Assembly: GCA_905221605.1 (NCBI GenBank) | Contig: CAJNDS010002346.1 | Span: 1-64,000 of the forward strand | Direction: 5' to 3' | Length of the DNA stretch: 64,000 nucleotides | Source: Symbiodinium natans | Lineage: Eukaryota > Sar > Dinophyceae > Suessiales > Symbiodiniaceae | Shown: positions 13,001 through 23,906 of the stretch, piece after piece | How the letters are laid out: every line of letters begins with the position of its first letter | How positions within the stretch are numbered: the first letter of the stretch is position 1 | Notes under the pieces: model-generated | Databases searched by the model: none | Seen by the model: only the letters and a program-made list of their open reading frames with translations | Told to the model about the DNA's origin: nothing | Position numbers and translations under genes: made by a program

Positions 13001-14673
13001 CCCCGAGCTCCCCCGCACCCCCAAAGAAGCCGCAAAGAATCTTACAGCGCGTTTTTGGAGAGCACAAGCCCCACTGCCCTTCCCCCCATACAAGTTTATT
13101 CAACCATTGTGGGATGTCCCTGAACCCCTAAACCCCAACCCTCAACCCACGCCCGAAGCCCGAAGCCCTAAGCCCGAAGCCCCAAGCCCTAAGCCCTAAG
13201 CCCTTAGCCCTAAGCCCAAACCCTACATAGAGGGTTCAGGCTTAGGACTTTTCCATCGCGCTCGGGGCTCCACCTGGACGCCACACCGAAGCGTACACGC
13301 AAAACCCTATAACCCCCCCAACACCCTGAACGAAAACCTAAAACCTAAACCCTAAACCCTAAACCCCTAAACCCCTAAACCCTAAACCCTAAACCCCTAA
13401 ACCCTAACTCCTATAACCCTAAACCGGACCAGTTGCTGCAGGTGGAGGAGTACCAAGCCTGAAGGACGTGCTCAAGTGGGATGTCGCGCTTCAACATCTC
13501 CGCTATGACCTGGCTGAACCCGTTTACTGAGCTTACTGAAGTTCTGGGATTAGGATTTTAGGGCTTTCGGTGAAGGGTTTGGGGCTTAGGGTTTCGGGTT
13601 CAGGGTTTGGGGGGGGGGGGAATTCGGGACCCCATCAAAGGAATCGAGAACCTATTCCCCTGGGATGCCTCATGCAGCGGCCCACTTCCTAATCAGTGTT
13701 AACGGAGCATTTTGGATATGCAGTCTACATACATAATAAGTATAGAAAAAAGATAAAAATATATATATATATATATGTAGGGACGATATGGGGATAGTTT
13801 ATGGCGAATCACGAGTGCCCCGGTAAACCACAAACGCTTGCTGAAGCTTTCACCAGGTCCGAGACTTCAGAAGAGCCAACGCCCCGGGTTTAGGGTTTAG
13901 GGTTTAGGGTTTAGGGTTTAGGGTCAGGGTTTAGGGTTTAGGGTCAGGGTTTAGGGTTTAGGGTTCAGGGTTCAGGGTTTAGGGTATTTCCCATACCTCA
14001 AAGACTCAAAGCCTATACTGTCTGCAAAGGTGCACGTGATTTGTAGATGTCCCCGAATAGGCCCCCGGAACCCTCGCCGCCTTGCTTTTGGCCACGGAGT
14101 ACGCGCTGGCGTCCACGCCGATGAAGCGCAGCGGCCCCAACACGTTCTTCAGGGAGCCGAAACTTGTGATTCGGAGCTTCACGGTTTAGGGTTTAATTAG
14201 GGTTTAGGGTTTCAACCCTGGAGCCGTAAATCCTACTGTGTGTCGCAAAACTCAGAAGCCCTAAACCCCGAAGTAAGGCCCTCAAAAGCCTGAGTACTGC
14301 CTTACATGGGATTCTGAAAGGGGGAACAATAGGCGCATTTTTTGGAAGGGAAGGGAGGGGACACGGGGAGGGTTGTCTCCCCCCTCGGCTGCAACTTGTG
14401 GGATATGCTTTGGCTTCCACAACAGGGATTTTAGTGGTTGCAAGACTTTTGGGACTGAACCAAAACCGTAAACCCTATACCCTAAGCCCTAAACCCTACA
14501 CCCTAAACCCTAAACCCTCAAACCTTAACCCTAAACCCCAAACCCTAAACCCAAAACCCTCTTTTGCCAGGCCTGCCTTCGAAGGCTCATCACGCAGCTC
14601 GCAGGACAACAGCAGGCCGAGGTCGTTAAAACCTACCGCCACGTGGGTCGTGCCCTTGTGGAGGATGTCTCGC
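7009..14673 (-). CDS. Long uncharacterised protist protein, probably DUF4470-like
   Basis: I place this in a family of long proteins in dinoflagellates and other protists, probably Pfam DUF4470; that name is from memory. Exons: 14673-14577 (KGTTHVAVGFNDLGLLL), 14176-14081 (LRITSFGSLKNVLGPLRFIG then VDASAYSVAKSK), 13509-13425 (VIAEMLKRDIPLEHVLQAWY), 10019-9955 (KREKDQLRMCQYLLTGDVF), 9085-8952 (RLQRLRTMIQKGIIRIEL, ends QPWT), 8770-8733 (SWSNVLDYMTPR), 8507-8428 (NRDFHKLARACSVHGDTVHY then AYSMNW), about 8260-8052 (VVGTSILDYSDLGQRR, PLNSTGYLLATALHKHW) and 7087-7009 (QTYNPLATNATTLSLTWTYD). The first three join in phase, as do 9085-8952, 8770-8733 and 8507-8428. Further exons between 13.4 and 9.1 kb and below 7 kb are likely but not fixed. 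Function unknown. Confidence 0.72.
7102..7215. mobile_element. Hairpin (MITE-like) element, family M
   Basis: Inverted ends of about 35 bp: CATGGGTTCCCCTTACCACC at the left and its near-complement, ending GGTAGGGGAACCATG, at the right, around a 40-bp AT-rich core. Relatives with the same ends and GGTTC..AATTAAGGCT core lie at 19747-19810 and 25437-25571. It sits just upstream, in transcript order, of the exon 7087-7009. Confidence 0.8.
8428..8507 (-). CDS. Exon of the DUF4470-like gene (HGDTVHYAYSMNW)
   Basis: 80-nt exon. With the single base carried over from 8770-8733 it reads TNRDFHKLARACSVHGD then TVHYAYSMNW, a stretch I recall as conserved in this protist family ('DFH..ARa.s..GD.VHY.YSMNW'). 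Its donor is GT directly after TGG. The next exon candidate begins VVGTSILDYSD near 8260. Confidence 0.8.
9622..9745. repeat. (GGGTTCTA)n variant array
   Basis: Eight-base units GGGTTCTA/GGGTTCGA/GCGTTCTA, a drifted relative of TTTAGGG, next to ordinary TTTAGGG runs. Confidence 0.85.
10050..10156. mobile_element. Hairpin element, family J
   Basis: Ends AGGAGGACC and GGTCCTCCT are inverted. The interior shares TATATAGTCCCTATGTACCTAAGTA with a copy at about 41970-42085 (ATAGTCCCTCTGTACCTAAG). Confidence 0.6.
10651..10938. repeat. Two (TTTAGGG)n arrays around one island
   Basis: Arrays at 10651-10750 and 10857-10938 flank a 105-bp island that is open on the minus strand (SRWSFLDVQEVSAKASST). 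The island may be an exon of the DUF4470-like gene but phase was not shown. Confidence 0.9.
10938..11006. mobile_element. Short palindromic element
   Basis: TATAGTACATACTTGGGCC at the left and GGGCCCAGGTATATACTACA at the right are near-inverted copies around a 25-bp centre. No second copy found in the window. Confidence 0.5.
11056..11132. mobile_element. Hairpin element, family B
   Basis: Carries the family ends AGGGAATGAGGGAATGAGG and CTCATTCCCTACTAAGAACC. Other copies: 15671-15765 and 24603-24699. This copy is shorter and its left end has diverged. Confidence 0.7.
11460..11572. mobile_element. Hairpin element, family L
   Basis: Begins GGTAGCCCAGT and ends ACCACTGGGCTACC. A shorter copy is at 3181-3246, and the right end recurs at about 18110-18128 (GGTACCACTGGGCT). 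Confidence 0.65.
12412..12510. mobile_element. Hairpin element, family A
   Basis: Inverted ends GGGATGCTCCCCCTTACACT and GTATAAGGGCGAACATCCC enclose a core with CCTTAATATGGATG. Copies at 49578-49664 and 50458-50571 share the ends but not the core length. Confidence 0.8.
13887..13985. repeat. (TTTAGGG)n array with TCAGGG variants
   Basis: About 100 bp, lying in the intron between exons 14176-14081 and 13509-13425 of the DUF4470-like gene. Confidence 0.9.
14081..14176 (-). CDS. Exon of the DUF4470-like gene
   Basis: A 96-nt exon from a GTGAAG acceptor to an AAG/GCGGCG donor. It encodes the segment from LRITSFGSL to GVDASAYSVAKSK. It connects in phase 0 on both sides: upstream to 14673-14577 (ends RDEPSK) and downstream to 13509-13425 (starts VIAEMLKRD). 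Three consecutive GC/GT-donor junctions with conserved protein text on both sides make this the firmest part of the gene. Confidence 0.8.
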
Positions 14674-15060
14674 CTTTCGGGGATTTAGGGTTTGGGGTCT
14701 TAGGGATTAAGTTTTTAGGGATTTAGGGTTTAGGGTTTTAGGGATTAAGTTTTTAGGGATCTAGGGTTTAGGGTTTTAGGGATTAAGTTTTTAGGGATTT
14801 AGGGTTTAGGGATTTAGGGTCAGAGGGTTTAGGGTTTAGGGTAACAAGGCTATAGGATGCTCTAAGGCATGATCTAGGTCAAGGTCGAGGTTTTCGGGCT
14901 CTTGGAGTTCTAGACTGTTGGGTTTAGGGTTTAGGGTTTAGGGTTTAGGGTTTAGGGTTTAGGGTTTAGGCTAAGAGGGCTTCAGGGTGCAGAGATCTCC
15001 CACGCAATGCCCAGCTCCACAGCTGCAGGCCAACCCCACCCCCAAGCACCCTTGCCACCC

Positions 15061-15180
15061 CCCAACCCTAAACCCTAAACCCTAAACCCTAAACCCTAAA
15101 CCCTAAGCCCTAAGCCTCAAGCCCCAAGCCCCAAGCCCGAAGCCCTAAACCCTAAGCCCGAAGCCCTAAGCCCTAACCCT
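15061..15180. repeat. CCCTAAA/CCCTAAG/CCCGAAG array
   Basis: CCCTAAA units that shade into CCCTAAG and CCCGAAG along the array, showing stepwise spread of variants. Confidence 0.9.
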
Positions 15181-15670
15181 GAACGCCCTGGAGTCCTCAA
15201 CCTTGCAACCAAAAAGGCTGAGCTCCCTTCAAGCCCCCCTCAAGCCCTCAACCCTGACGTCCCCTCAGCCTGCAGCAGTGGTTGCAGAAGCCTAGGTTTT
15301 GCGGAAGCATAGGAACCAAAAAGGTCTTAATGTAGGGCTTCGGGCTTAACTTTGTTGCATAAGGGAACCTAACTGTACACTACAAACCGTTTTGAAACCT
15401 CTGGTCTGGAACTCTCTAAAACGGTAAACGCCCTTGAAACCCCAAGCCACAGAACGCGCTTGAACAAGATTACCATAAACAAACGGATTCCACCTTATTT
15501 CGTGTACAGCTCCATGACGCTCCGTATCTAACAACCCAGAAATGGGCACCATTGCGGGTAGGACCGGGTAGGACCCTAACGCCCTTAACACAACTGAATA
15601 CCCTAAAGCCCCCGAAACCCCAAACCCCAAACCTGTTAAGCCCCACACAACACACGAACAAAGTGTCCCC

Positions 15671-15765
15671 CTGGTTCTTCGCAGGGAATGAGGGAATTAG
15701 GGCCCTATACTATACCCTTTAAGGGATTCAAAAAGGTACCTCATTCCCTCACTCCCTAGAACCAG
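15671..15765. mobile_element. Hairpin element, family B
   Basis: Starts CTGGTTCTTCGCAGGGAATG and ends CATTCCCTCACTCCCTAGAACCAG-like sequence (right arm inverted). It lies directly before a CCCTAAA array (15771-15851). Confidence 0.75.
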
Positions 15766-16194
15766 CCAACCCTAAGCCCTAAACCCTAAACCCTAAACCC
15801 TAAACCCTAAACCCTAAACCCTAAACCCTAAACCCTAAACCCTAAACCCTAGGCACACGCAAAAAGTGTACCATTTGGTGGGTCCTGGGAGCTGGTCCGG
15901 ATGAGCTCCGAGTACCGCTGCTTGTCCACCTCCTCGCGAGCCCTGGTCTCAAGGATCGTTGCTTTTTGTTGACAAAACCCTTGCAAACCCCTCAAACCCC
16001 TGAAAACGAAAATGAAAGAATAAAGACACGGAAGAACTGGGACAGCCTTAAACCCCTGACCTCTGAACCCTGAACCCCTAAATCAAACCTTCAAACCCTA
16101 ATCCTTTTCCCCTGAACCCTTAACTCTGAACCCTAAACCAAACCCTAGACCTGGAACCCTAAAACCCTGAACCTTAAACCCCACAACTAAACCC

Positions 16195-16285
16195 TAAACC
16201 CTAAACCCTACACCCTACACCCTACACCCTACACCCTACACCCTACACCCTACACCCTACACCCTAAACCCTAAACCCTAAACCC
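16195..16285. repeat. (CCCTACA)n within CCCTAAA
   Basis: A core of about nine CCCTACA units bordered by CCCTAAA units; the same variant forms a second array at 54405-54480. Confidence 0.95.
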
Positions 16286-16872
16286 AAGACCATCCAACCC
16301 CCAAAACCCTTGGAAGCCCTGAGCTGCCTGATGATGCTCCCGGGCATCAGCGGCGAGTGCCTGGCAACCGGGGACTTTTGAGTCCTTCCCGTGTGGCCCC
16401 CTAAGATGTTTAGGGTGGTTTAGGGTTTAGGGTTTAGGGTTTAGGGTTTAGGGTTTAGGGCTTAGGGGTGGACTTTTTTTGTTTTGGGGTGTGGACCTCT
16501 TGTTGTTGGGCTCGGGCTTGCTTTTTTTGTTTAGGGTGTATAGGTGTTTATTTGGTTTGGTCGGGTTTAAATTAGGGCCCGCTCTCTTCTCGACTAAGCA
16601 GACGACGACGAAAAAGGGCCCAGAATTTGGGTGAATACCCGTGGGCATCGCTCCTAAACGGAAGCCTATCCTTCGTAGGTTCACGAGCGTTCTTCAAGTA
16701 CAGGGTTTTAAAAAGGCTAGGCTAGGGGTCGAACGCCTGCTTTCTGGGTGTCTTTCTAGTTGTGCTTGTCCGCTTACCCTATGCCCGCAGGGCTTAGGGT
16801 TTAGAACATGAAGTGCAAGAGGAAGCCACGAACCCGCAACGACGGGCAAACAAACGCCCCAAAACACCATGG

Positions 16873-17072
16873 ACCCTAAACCCTATAAACCCTATAAACC
16901 CTATAAACCCTATAAACCCTATAAACCCTATAAACCCTATAAACCCTATAAACCGTATAAACCCTATAAACCCTATAAACCCTATAAACCCTGGAAACCC
17001 TAGAAACCCTAGAAACCCTAGAAACCCTAGAAACCCTATAAACCCTATAAACCCTATAAACCCTATAAACCG
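16873..17072. repeat. (CCCTATAAA)n array
   Basis: About 200 bp of a 9-bp unit with a short block of CCCTAGAAA in the middle. Because 9 is a multiple of 3 it yields I-N-P or G-F-I periodic frames on both strands; these are not genes. Confidence 0.95.
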
Positions 17073-17089
17073 TCTAGACCCTAAAAGAC

Positions 17090-17173
17090 CTCGCCGGGCT
17101 GCTCTGCATACCACTGGGCTCCCAGTGTGCCATTGAAGCGCTTGAACAGGGAGGCTTCGTCGAACCTGTCTTT
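17090..17173 (-). CDS. Candidate exon, hypothetical protein
   Basis: Exactly 28 codons between CGGCAG and a GAG/GTCTTT donor, next to the large CCCTATAAA array. Reads KDRFDEASLFKRFNGTLGAQ then WYAEQPGE. It could belong to the N-terminal part of the DUF4470-like gene or to a separate gene. Phase to neighbours was not established. Confidence 0.4.
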
Positions 17174-18261
17174 CTGCCGGGTTCGGGGTTCTAGGGGGGG
17201 GCCCTCTATGTAGTCTAGGGCTTAGGGTTTAGGGGTGACGGCGCTTTAGGTGCAGGGATTGAACGACTTTAGGGGGGGCTTAAGAATTGGAGGTTGAAAG
17301 TTTAGGGCTGTACCTTACTTGCTTTCGTTGACAGGTGCATCTGATGACCTCAGAACCTGAACACCTGACACCCTGAACCCACTTAGGGCAGCGGTCCCTT
17401 TATCTTGGGCACTGAATTGGGGCACCCCTTCCCCTCGCTTCTGTACCCCATAACACCCACCCCTCTGCCCCCTCTGCCCCCAAAAGCCCACAACTTTTCG
17501 AGGGCTGGAACAAATCTGAAACAAACTTCATTATACATGCAGTGTTGGCTTAGGGTTTAGGGTTTAGGGTGTGGGGTTTAGGGTCTATGGTTTAGGGTTT
17601 AGGGTTTTCAGGGTTTTCGGCAACAAGCAACTTAACAGAACAAATGAGGTCAGCACCACGGAGGCAGAGCCTCTGCAATCTCAATCCACAACCTCGGAAA
17701 CTACCCTGAGTCTTATAACAACCCCAATGCCCTTAAAGGGGGATGCCGAGGGGCTGCATTGTTCCCTGCTGTAATGCCCACTCAGTCATCCATGGGCTCG
17801 TCAAGGCGTGGGCGTACGATTCACGCCTTAAGAGCGAATGCCGGACCCTTCCCTGCTTCTATGCCACTTACTATCGATGAGTTCTCCGGTTGTGCTACTT
17901 ATGTGCAATATACGGATGTGTTAATACTATTCCTATTCGTGTTTCATTGTGGTGATCCATATTGCGATGATTATGAATATGAGGATTATGATTACTTCGA
18001 GTCGGTTGCCCCGTGGCCTGGGATTGGCAAGGGTGCCCCTCTTTGCTTAAAGGGGTTTATAAGGGAACCGACCCCCAAAAGGGAATAAGAGAACCTTGAA
18101 CCACAAAAAGGGTACCACTGGGCTGGCAGGTTTGTAGGATTTCAGGGGCGTTGAATCTCAGGCGGCTTACAGGTGCGTAGAGTTCAGACTTCCGGATTTT
18201 CGTACGCCCAAAAGGTTTAGGGCTTAGGGGGGTAGGGCTTAGGGTTTAAAACGCCCCTTGA

Positions 18262-18417
18262 CCCCAAAACAGGTCTCAGGATAGTGTTCGGACGAAGCGG
18301 CAGTAGCTGCTGGCAATGCTGCATGGATTCAGGATCCGACGTCGGCAGGCCGCACTGCTTTGGAAACTGCACGTGGAAGGTGGGCACTTTGCGCATGCAT
18401 AGCGGGCCAAACTGCTC
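18262..18417 (-). CDS. Candidate exon, hypothetical protein
   Basis: Minus strand open after a GAAG acceptor: EQFGPLCMRKVPTFHVQFPK, then QCGLPTSDPESMQHCQQLLP. No family recognised. The island sits between two telomere-type runs, as the verified exons do, but its 3' border is unclear. Confidence 0.35.
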
Positions 18418-18654
18418 CTTCATCCAGGGTAAAGGGTTTAGGGTTTAGGCTTTACCCTAAACCCTAAACGCCTGATGTCATATAGCGGTCGGACTAGTTA
18501 CTAACCTTAAGACCTTCTCCCTAAACCCTTTGAACGCGATAGACCATGTGCACACTATAAACCCTCTAAACCCCTAGTCAAACCCTTTTCAAACCCGATA
18601 GAACCCTCTGAAACCCTACAAAACCCACTCTAAACCAACTCTAAACCCCTAAAC

Positions 18655-18880
18655 AAATCCAACGAGAAACCCTATAAACCCACTATAAACCCACTATAAA
18701 CCCACTATAAACCCACTCTAAACCCTAAACGAATCCAACGAGAAACCCTATAAACCAACTCTAAACCCACTATAAACCCACTCTAAACCCTAAACGAATC
18801 CAACGAGAAACCCTATAAACCCACTATAAACCCACTAGAAACCCACTCTAAACCCTAAACAAATCCAACGAGAAACCCTC
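18655..18880. repeat. Higher-order repeat containing AATCCAACGAGAAACCCTAT
   Basis: Four copies of a roughly 55-75-bp unit: AATCCAACGAGAAACCCT, then several 10-bp CCCACTATAAA/CCCACTCTAAA units, then CTAAACCCTAAAC. This nests a short array inside a longer one. Confidence 0.85.
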
Positions 18881-18987
18881 TCCTGCAGCTTCTTCTTGGC
18901 ATCCGGAGGTGCAAGATCCAGCATCGCTCCAAGCGCCATCCTTGGAGGGTTTTAAGGGTGGGTTTGGCCCACTCCAAGTTTGGGACG

Positions 18988-19090
18988 GTTTAGGGTTTAG
19001 GGTTTAGGGTTTAGGGTTTAGGGTTTAGGGTTTAGGGTTTAGGGTTTAGGGTGTAGGGTTTAGGGTTTAGGGTTGAGGGTTGAGGGTTTC
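18988..19090. repeat. (TTTAGGG)n array
   Basis: About 100 bp of near-perfect units; an island on each side. Confidence 0.95.
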
Positions 19091-19466
19091 GGGTCTAGGG
19101 TTAGTAAGGCTTACTTTAGGGTTCAGGCTTTTTTTGGTTGTGGGGGCATTCCTGGAATCTAGAGAAACACAACCGGTGCATCATGGACCTTGCTCCAAGA
19201 TCCCAGCTCACGATCAGAAGCCAAAACCCAGTCCCTGCAACCGCAAAAAGCCGAACCCTCAAATTCTCAACCCAAAAGCCCGAAACACAAAAAGGTTTAG
19301 GGTTTAGGGTTTAGGATTTAGGGTTTAGGGTTGAGGGTTGAGGGTTGAGGGTTGAGGGACACAACAAAACAACAACAGACATCATCTGGCATCCAGGCTG
19401 AGCAGCAGCTCGTCCGGTGTACAGGAGTCTTGTCTGGACAACAGCTCCTCCGACTCATGGTTTACC

Positions 19467-19547
19467 CAGAGACTCTCAAACCCTTAATTAAGGAACCCTA
19501 ATATGATTTAAGGTGTATTCCTTAAATAAGTAGTTTTGGAGTCTCTG
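19467..19547. mobile_element. Hairpin element, family D
   Basis: Ends CAGAGACTCTCAAACCCTTA and TTTTGGAGTCTCTG are inverted. A second copy with a closely similar interior (ACCTTAAAT.ATTAGGGTTCCT) is at 41185-41266. Minus-strand islands on both sides are open; a GA-AG splice at the element's borders would keep the frame, which is suggestive only. Confidence 0.7.
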
Positions 19548-19746
19548 GGAAGGACTTAAGGCGTTCTTGACCTTTACAGAGGAAACTCTCAAAAACTCTA
19601 AACCTCAAACCCTATATGCCATTAACCGCCCTAAGCCCTAAATCAAGGTTTTGAATGGCTTTTGTTGATTTTCTGGGGGGGGGGGGGAGGTTTGTCGCAG
19701 AACCGACCGTGCAAAAAAAACACACACCGTACCAGAAGGGCTGTAC

Positions 19747-19810
19747 TTACTCAGGGGTTCCCCTACTACCCCCCTTTATATACACCCCCTAGGTTCTCCC
19801 CAATAATGAG
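19747..19810. mobile_element. Partial hairpin element, family M
   Basis: Shares the left arm GGGTTCCCCTACTACCCCCC and CCCCCTAGGTTC core with 7102-7215; the right arm is missing. Confidence 0.55.
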
Positions 19811-19985
19811 GCTGCTTAGGGAAAGAAAGAAAGGAGCTCCCTGCTGCTGATACAGGCCGGCCTACTTTTGAGGGCGGGGCCAACGCTGAAAGAACCCTTC
19901 TTCTGTGGGGAATCGACCAGCAAAAGAATGGGCGTGTAGGGCTTATGTATATAGACCTGCGTCAAGCCAGTACGCTTATGTAAAC

Positions 19986-20299
19986 CCTATCTGTGTCTTT
20001 ACCATCCTCTTCGCCGGACGGGATAACCTTGTACGCCAAATCTTGCAACGCCACTATGTAGTCCAAATGATTCAGCGGCTTGCCATCTATCTCGTCACCA
20101 GCGCCAGCGGACGGTTGGGCTGGGTTCTCAACCGTGAAAAGATCCTTGTCGAACTTGTTCTCACGGTTGCTGTCGTCGCCCATGCCAAGCACAGGTCTTC
20201 CCTGCTCCAATGCCGCCTTAGCAGTAACGTCTGCCTGGCGAGCCCTCATAGCAGCCTCGCTCTCTTGATCTACCGGCACATGTCCACCGTACCGCAACG
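19986..20299 (-). CDS. Candidate exon, hypothetical protein
   Basis: Open for more than 100 codons on the minus strand between a TTTAG acceptor, itself the end of a CCCTAAA run on the plus strand, and a GT donor at 19985. Sequence is charged and soluble (RYGGHVPVDQESEAAMRARQ; DDSNRENKFDKDLFTVENPA; PLNHLDYIVALQDLAYKVIP). No family recognised. The plus strand is also open here, so strand choice rests on splice sites and composition. Confidence 0.5.
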
Positions 20300-20685
20300 C
20301 TAAACCCTAAACCCTAAACCCTGAACCCTAAACCTGAACCCTAAACCCTAAACCGAAGTGCACCACAGCAGGTGCTTCATAAGGAGCTGCGTCAGAAGGC
20401 CCAGTGGCACAAGCGTTGGTGAACAACTTAGGGATAGTTGAGCCTAATGGAGGTTTTTACCGGGGATCCGAGGGGGGGTAGGTAGTATGGAGGAGAGTTG
20501 TACGGAAACCCATGTCTTGGGGGTGGTTTGCTTACGGGCTCTTAAAGTCTTAGTCGGGAAAAAACCCCTTAGAAGGGCATATATATGTATGTATATATAT
20601 ATATATATCGGGGGATAGAAGGTGCCGAAATCCCTCATGCTTTGCCAAGTGCCAGGTTTAGTTGAGGCTTTAGGCTAGTGCTTCT

Positions 20686-20826
20686 CTTAGGGTAGTTACA
20701 TGGTCCCTTAATAGCCCCCTAATTGGGGAACCTTTATAAACCCCTTATGTACCGCACAACAACCCCAGCGCCCCTACCTCAGAACCCTTTAAGGAGGTCA
20801 GGGGCCATATTATGGGGCCATGCATT
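20686..20826. mobile_element. Hairpin element, family H
   Basis: Begins CTTAGGGTAGTTACATGGTCCC, like the copy at 32211-32347. Its right part (AGAACCCTTTAAGGAGGTCA) reappears inverted at about 62500-62545. Confidence 0.6.
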
Positions 20827-21015
20827 AGGGTTTAGGGTTTAGGGTTTAGGGTTTAGGCTCCAGATGCTCCAGAAAGTCCCAAGCCCTAAGCTCTCAACAC
20901 CTGTCATTCCCCTTACTACCCGAGAATGGCCATGCCTGCATGAAGCCTTCCCGCATCTGAAACTGTTGCCTGGGAAGCATGCTGTGGGTTAGGGTTTAGG
21001 GTTTAGGGTTTAGGG

Positions 21016-21100
21016 TTTGGGGTTTGGGGTTTGGGGTTTGGGGTTTGGGGTTTGGGGTTTGGGGTTTGGGGTTTGGGGTTTGGGGTTTGGGGTTTAGGGT
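21016..21100. repeat. (TTTGGGG)n variant array
   Basis: About twelve units of TTTGGGG bordered by TTTAGGG units, a transition-type variant of the telomere unit. Confidence 0.95.
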
Positions 21101-21173
21101 TTAGGGTTTAGGGCTCAGGGGAGTCCGCCGACCCTGGCGGCGCGTTGGATGGGAAAAGGCACCTAAACCCGCC

Positions 21174-21264
21174 CCCCCCCCTACCCTACCCCCCCCTACC
21201 CCCTCCCCCCCCCCCCCCACCCCCCCCCCCCCCTCCCCCCCCCCCCCCCCCCCTACCCCCCCTA
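21174..21264. repeat. C-rich tract
   Basis: Ninety bases almost all C, broken by CTACC and CTCCC. Next to a TTTGGGG array. Confidence 0.95.
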
Positions 21265-21891
21265 CCAATTGATGGGGCTGCCCTGGCCTTCAAGCTGGCT
21301 TCAGCTCCTGTTTGGGTCCCAACATTTCACAGAGGCTCAAGCACATCGCGTTTAAACCTTTCAACTATGCTCCAGCGGGGTCGGCGGCTTGAGCCGGAGG
21401 CTCTTAAATTTTAAGGGCTTGGCGTGGGGTATCCATCCGAGATACAATCAATCCACTCCTGGGCGGCCAGGAGAAACCTTTCGCCACCAGCCACAAGCCT
21501 ACTACAAGCCTAAGGCACATGAAAGGTTTAGGGTTTAGGGTTTAGGGTTTGGGGTTTGGGGTTTGGGGTTTGGGGTTTAGGGTTTAGGTAGGCACATGCA
21601 GTTGCCAAAAGGCCTGACCACATCCCACATTCATACAAGTTCAGGATTTACAGCAGGGCGCAAAACAAAACAACAACAACCAACCAGAAATCCGGAGGAC
21701 CACATGCACCAAGAACCAAGTTACGTCATGGGACTGCAAACCCATCATATTCTGTACATGCTTTCTAAACCCTAAACCCTGAACTCTGAAACCTAAACCT
21801 TCTAACCGTCTCACCTCTTGGACTCATGCGGCCTCTTTTCCGCCGTGGCACTCTGTCGGAACAGCGGACACGGGCTTGACGCCCACGGCGC

Positions 21892-23869
21892 TGGCTCGCC
21901 GCTCCTTCAGCTGCCTCACATGGAGGCTGATGCGCGTCGGGAGGCTGGTTGGGGTTTAGGGTTTAGGGTTTAGGGTTTAGGGTGCAGGGTTTTGGGTTTT
22001 GGGTTTGCGGTTTGGGGTGAAGGAAATGAGAGGCCCGAAAAAGTAGGGAGTGGACCGCACTAGAAATCCGCAAAAGGGCCCGTTGTTGCAGTTGTACGGG
22101 TCAACCTCCACTATGGTTCTTTTGGGGCTTCGTGCTTTTGCAACAGGAGACATGTCTATAGGGGTGCCTTACATGGGAAATCTCACAAACAGTTCTGGAA
22201 CTCAGAGATTTTGGCTTAGGGCCCCCTCACCCCCCAGTGCGAGTGAGCGTCTTGGCTTCGGCTTGGACGCCAGGCAGAGGCACAGTGTCCAGAGCAGTGG
22301 AGCAGCTGTCGTCACCCAACCTTCGATGAGGAGTTCTGCCTTTAACTTGGTTTTGCTATTTAACCACCGACGAAAAGTTTAACTTTTCGCTCCCTTAATA
22401 TGAAATTAATATGAAATTAGAGGAACCCTGAACTTATAAAGTGATAAAGTTGTAGTAAAGTCCCACCTAGTTTACCCTGCCAGATCGGCAGGCGCCAGCC
22501 CATCGCCCTGCGCAAACTTTGGACCCTCCAGCTTTAGGGGGCTTAGGGTTTAGGGGGTCTAACTCTTCAGAACAATGGGCATCACATGATGCATGTCCAC
22601 TACAACACAAGGAGTGAAGTCCTGCAACATAACACGATAATATACGTCTCAAAGTTACTATACATCATCTGTGAAGTTCTAATTATGGCAACTCCCCGGA
22701 AAGGTACCCCCCCTATAACACAAGTATCCACCTTGCTTCCAAAAAACCTCAACCCGAAACCCTCTTTTCGGAAACCCCCCTGATGCTAGTTGCTGAGTAC
22801 CCTGGGCCAAAAAAGGTGAACCTTTCCTAGAATTATATATACTCCAGAAGGTTAAGAACCTAGTCAGCTACTAAGCTATGCTACTTTGGTTGCTCTTTAA
22901 CCCCCCACTAAAAGTTTAACTCTTAGCTGCCTTAATGTGAAATCAGAGGACCCTCAAGTTTTAAAGTGATACAGTTGTAGTAAAGTCCCACCTAGATACA
23001 AGCCTTCACCTTGCTTCCTGGCCGCCCCTCCAGCGAACGCGCACGGCGGATCCAGAGCTTCTCCAGCAATGAGTTGCTCCCTGAGGGGAGGAGATGGCTG
23101 CGAAGCTGGGGAGGTTTAGGGTTTGGGGTTTGGGGTTTGGGGGGGTTAGGGTTTGGGGTTTAGGGTTTGGGGTTTAGGGTTTAGGGCTACGGATTTAGGG
23201 TGTAGGTGTAGGGTATGGGTCTTAGGTGTTGGGTGTCTGAAGGGGCTTCGAACGCCCGGGGGAGAGGCATCGGGGGGGGGGGGGGGTGGAGTTCGAGTTG
23301 CTGCATGCGCCTAAGCCCTGATCCCTACTTTGGAGTAGCCCTTGGGAGTTTTTTTCAGGTACAAGTAGCTTTGGGAAACCATAACCAACAAAAACTAATA
23401 ACACTGGGGGTTGCCTTTTGAAGCCCTTTGAGAATCATTTATAAACAGGTTCCCTTCAAAAGGGATTTAAAGGCAAATTTAAAATTATACCCAAGCAACA
23501 CCCAGAAAAGTATCGTGCTCCTAAGCCCTGATACAACTTAGCTTTGGAGTAGACCCTGGAAAAAAAGTATATACTTTTTGGGTAATAAGTAGCAATAATA
23601 GGAACCCAGAACCAAAAAAAGTATTAAAGTATCGTGCTCCTAAGCCCTGATACAAGGAGCCCTGCCTCCCGGCAGCAGGACAGCCGTTGAACTGTGAGCC
23701 AACGCCTCCTGCAACCCAACCAAAACACCGGAAAAAAATACAACAACAAACAGACTGCACTCCAAACCCTAAACCCGAAACCCTGAACCCTAAACCCTAA
23801 ACCCTGAGACCCTGACTTTAACATGGGTTGACAGTTTCAGGCTTAGCATGTCTCGAAGAGTTAGCGCAG

Positions 23870-23906
<37 letters not shown>

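Noticed and set aside
16794-17136. Long periodic frames (I-N-P on one strand, G-F-I on the other)
   Set aside because: They follow from a 9-bp tandem unit; no splice sites, start context or non-repeat protein sequence supports translation.
17759-18088. Plus-strand frame of 109 codons with Tyr/Asp/Glu-rich segment
   Set aside because: It would be the only plus-strand gene, includes a family L element fragment at its end, and matches no family I know.
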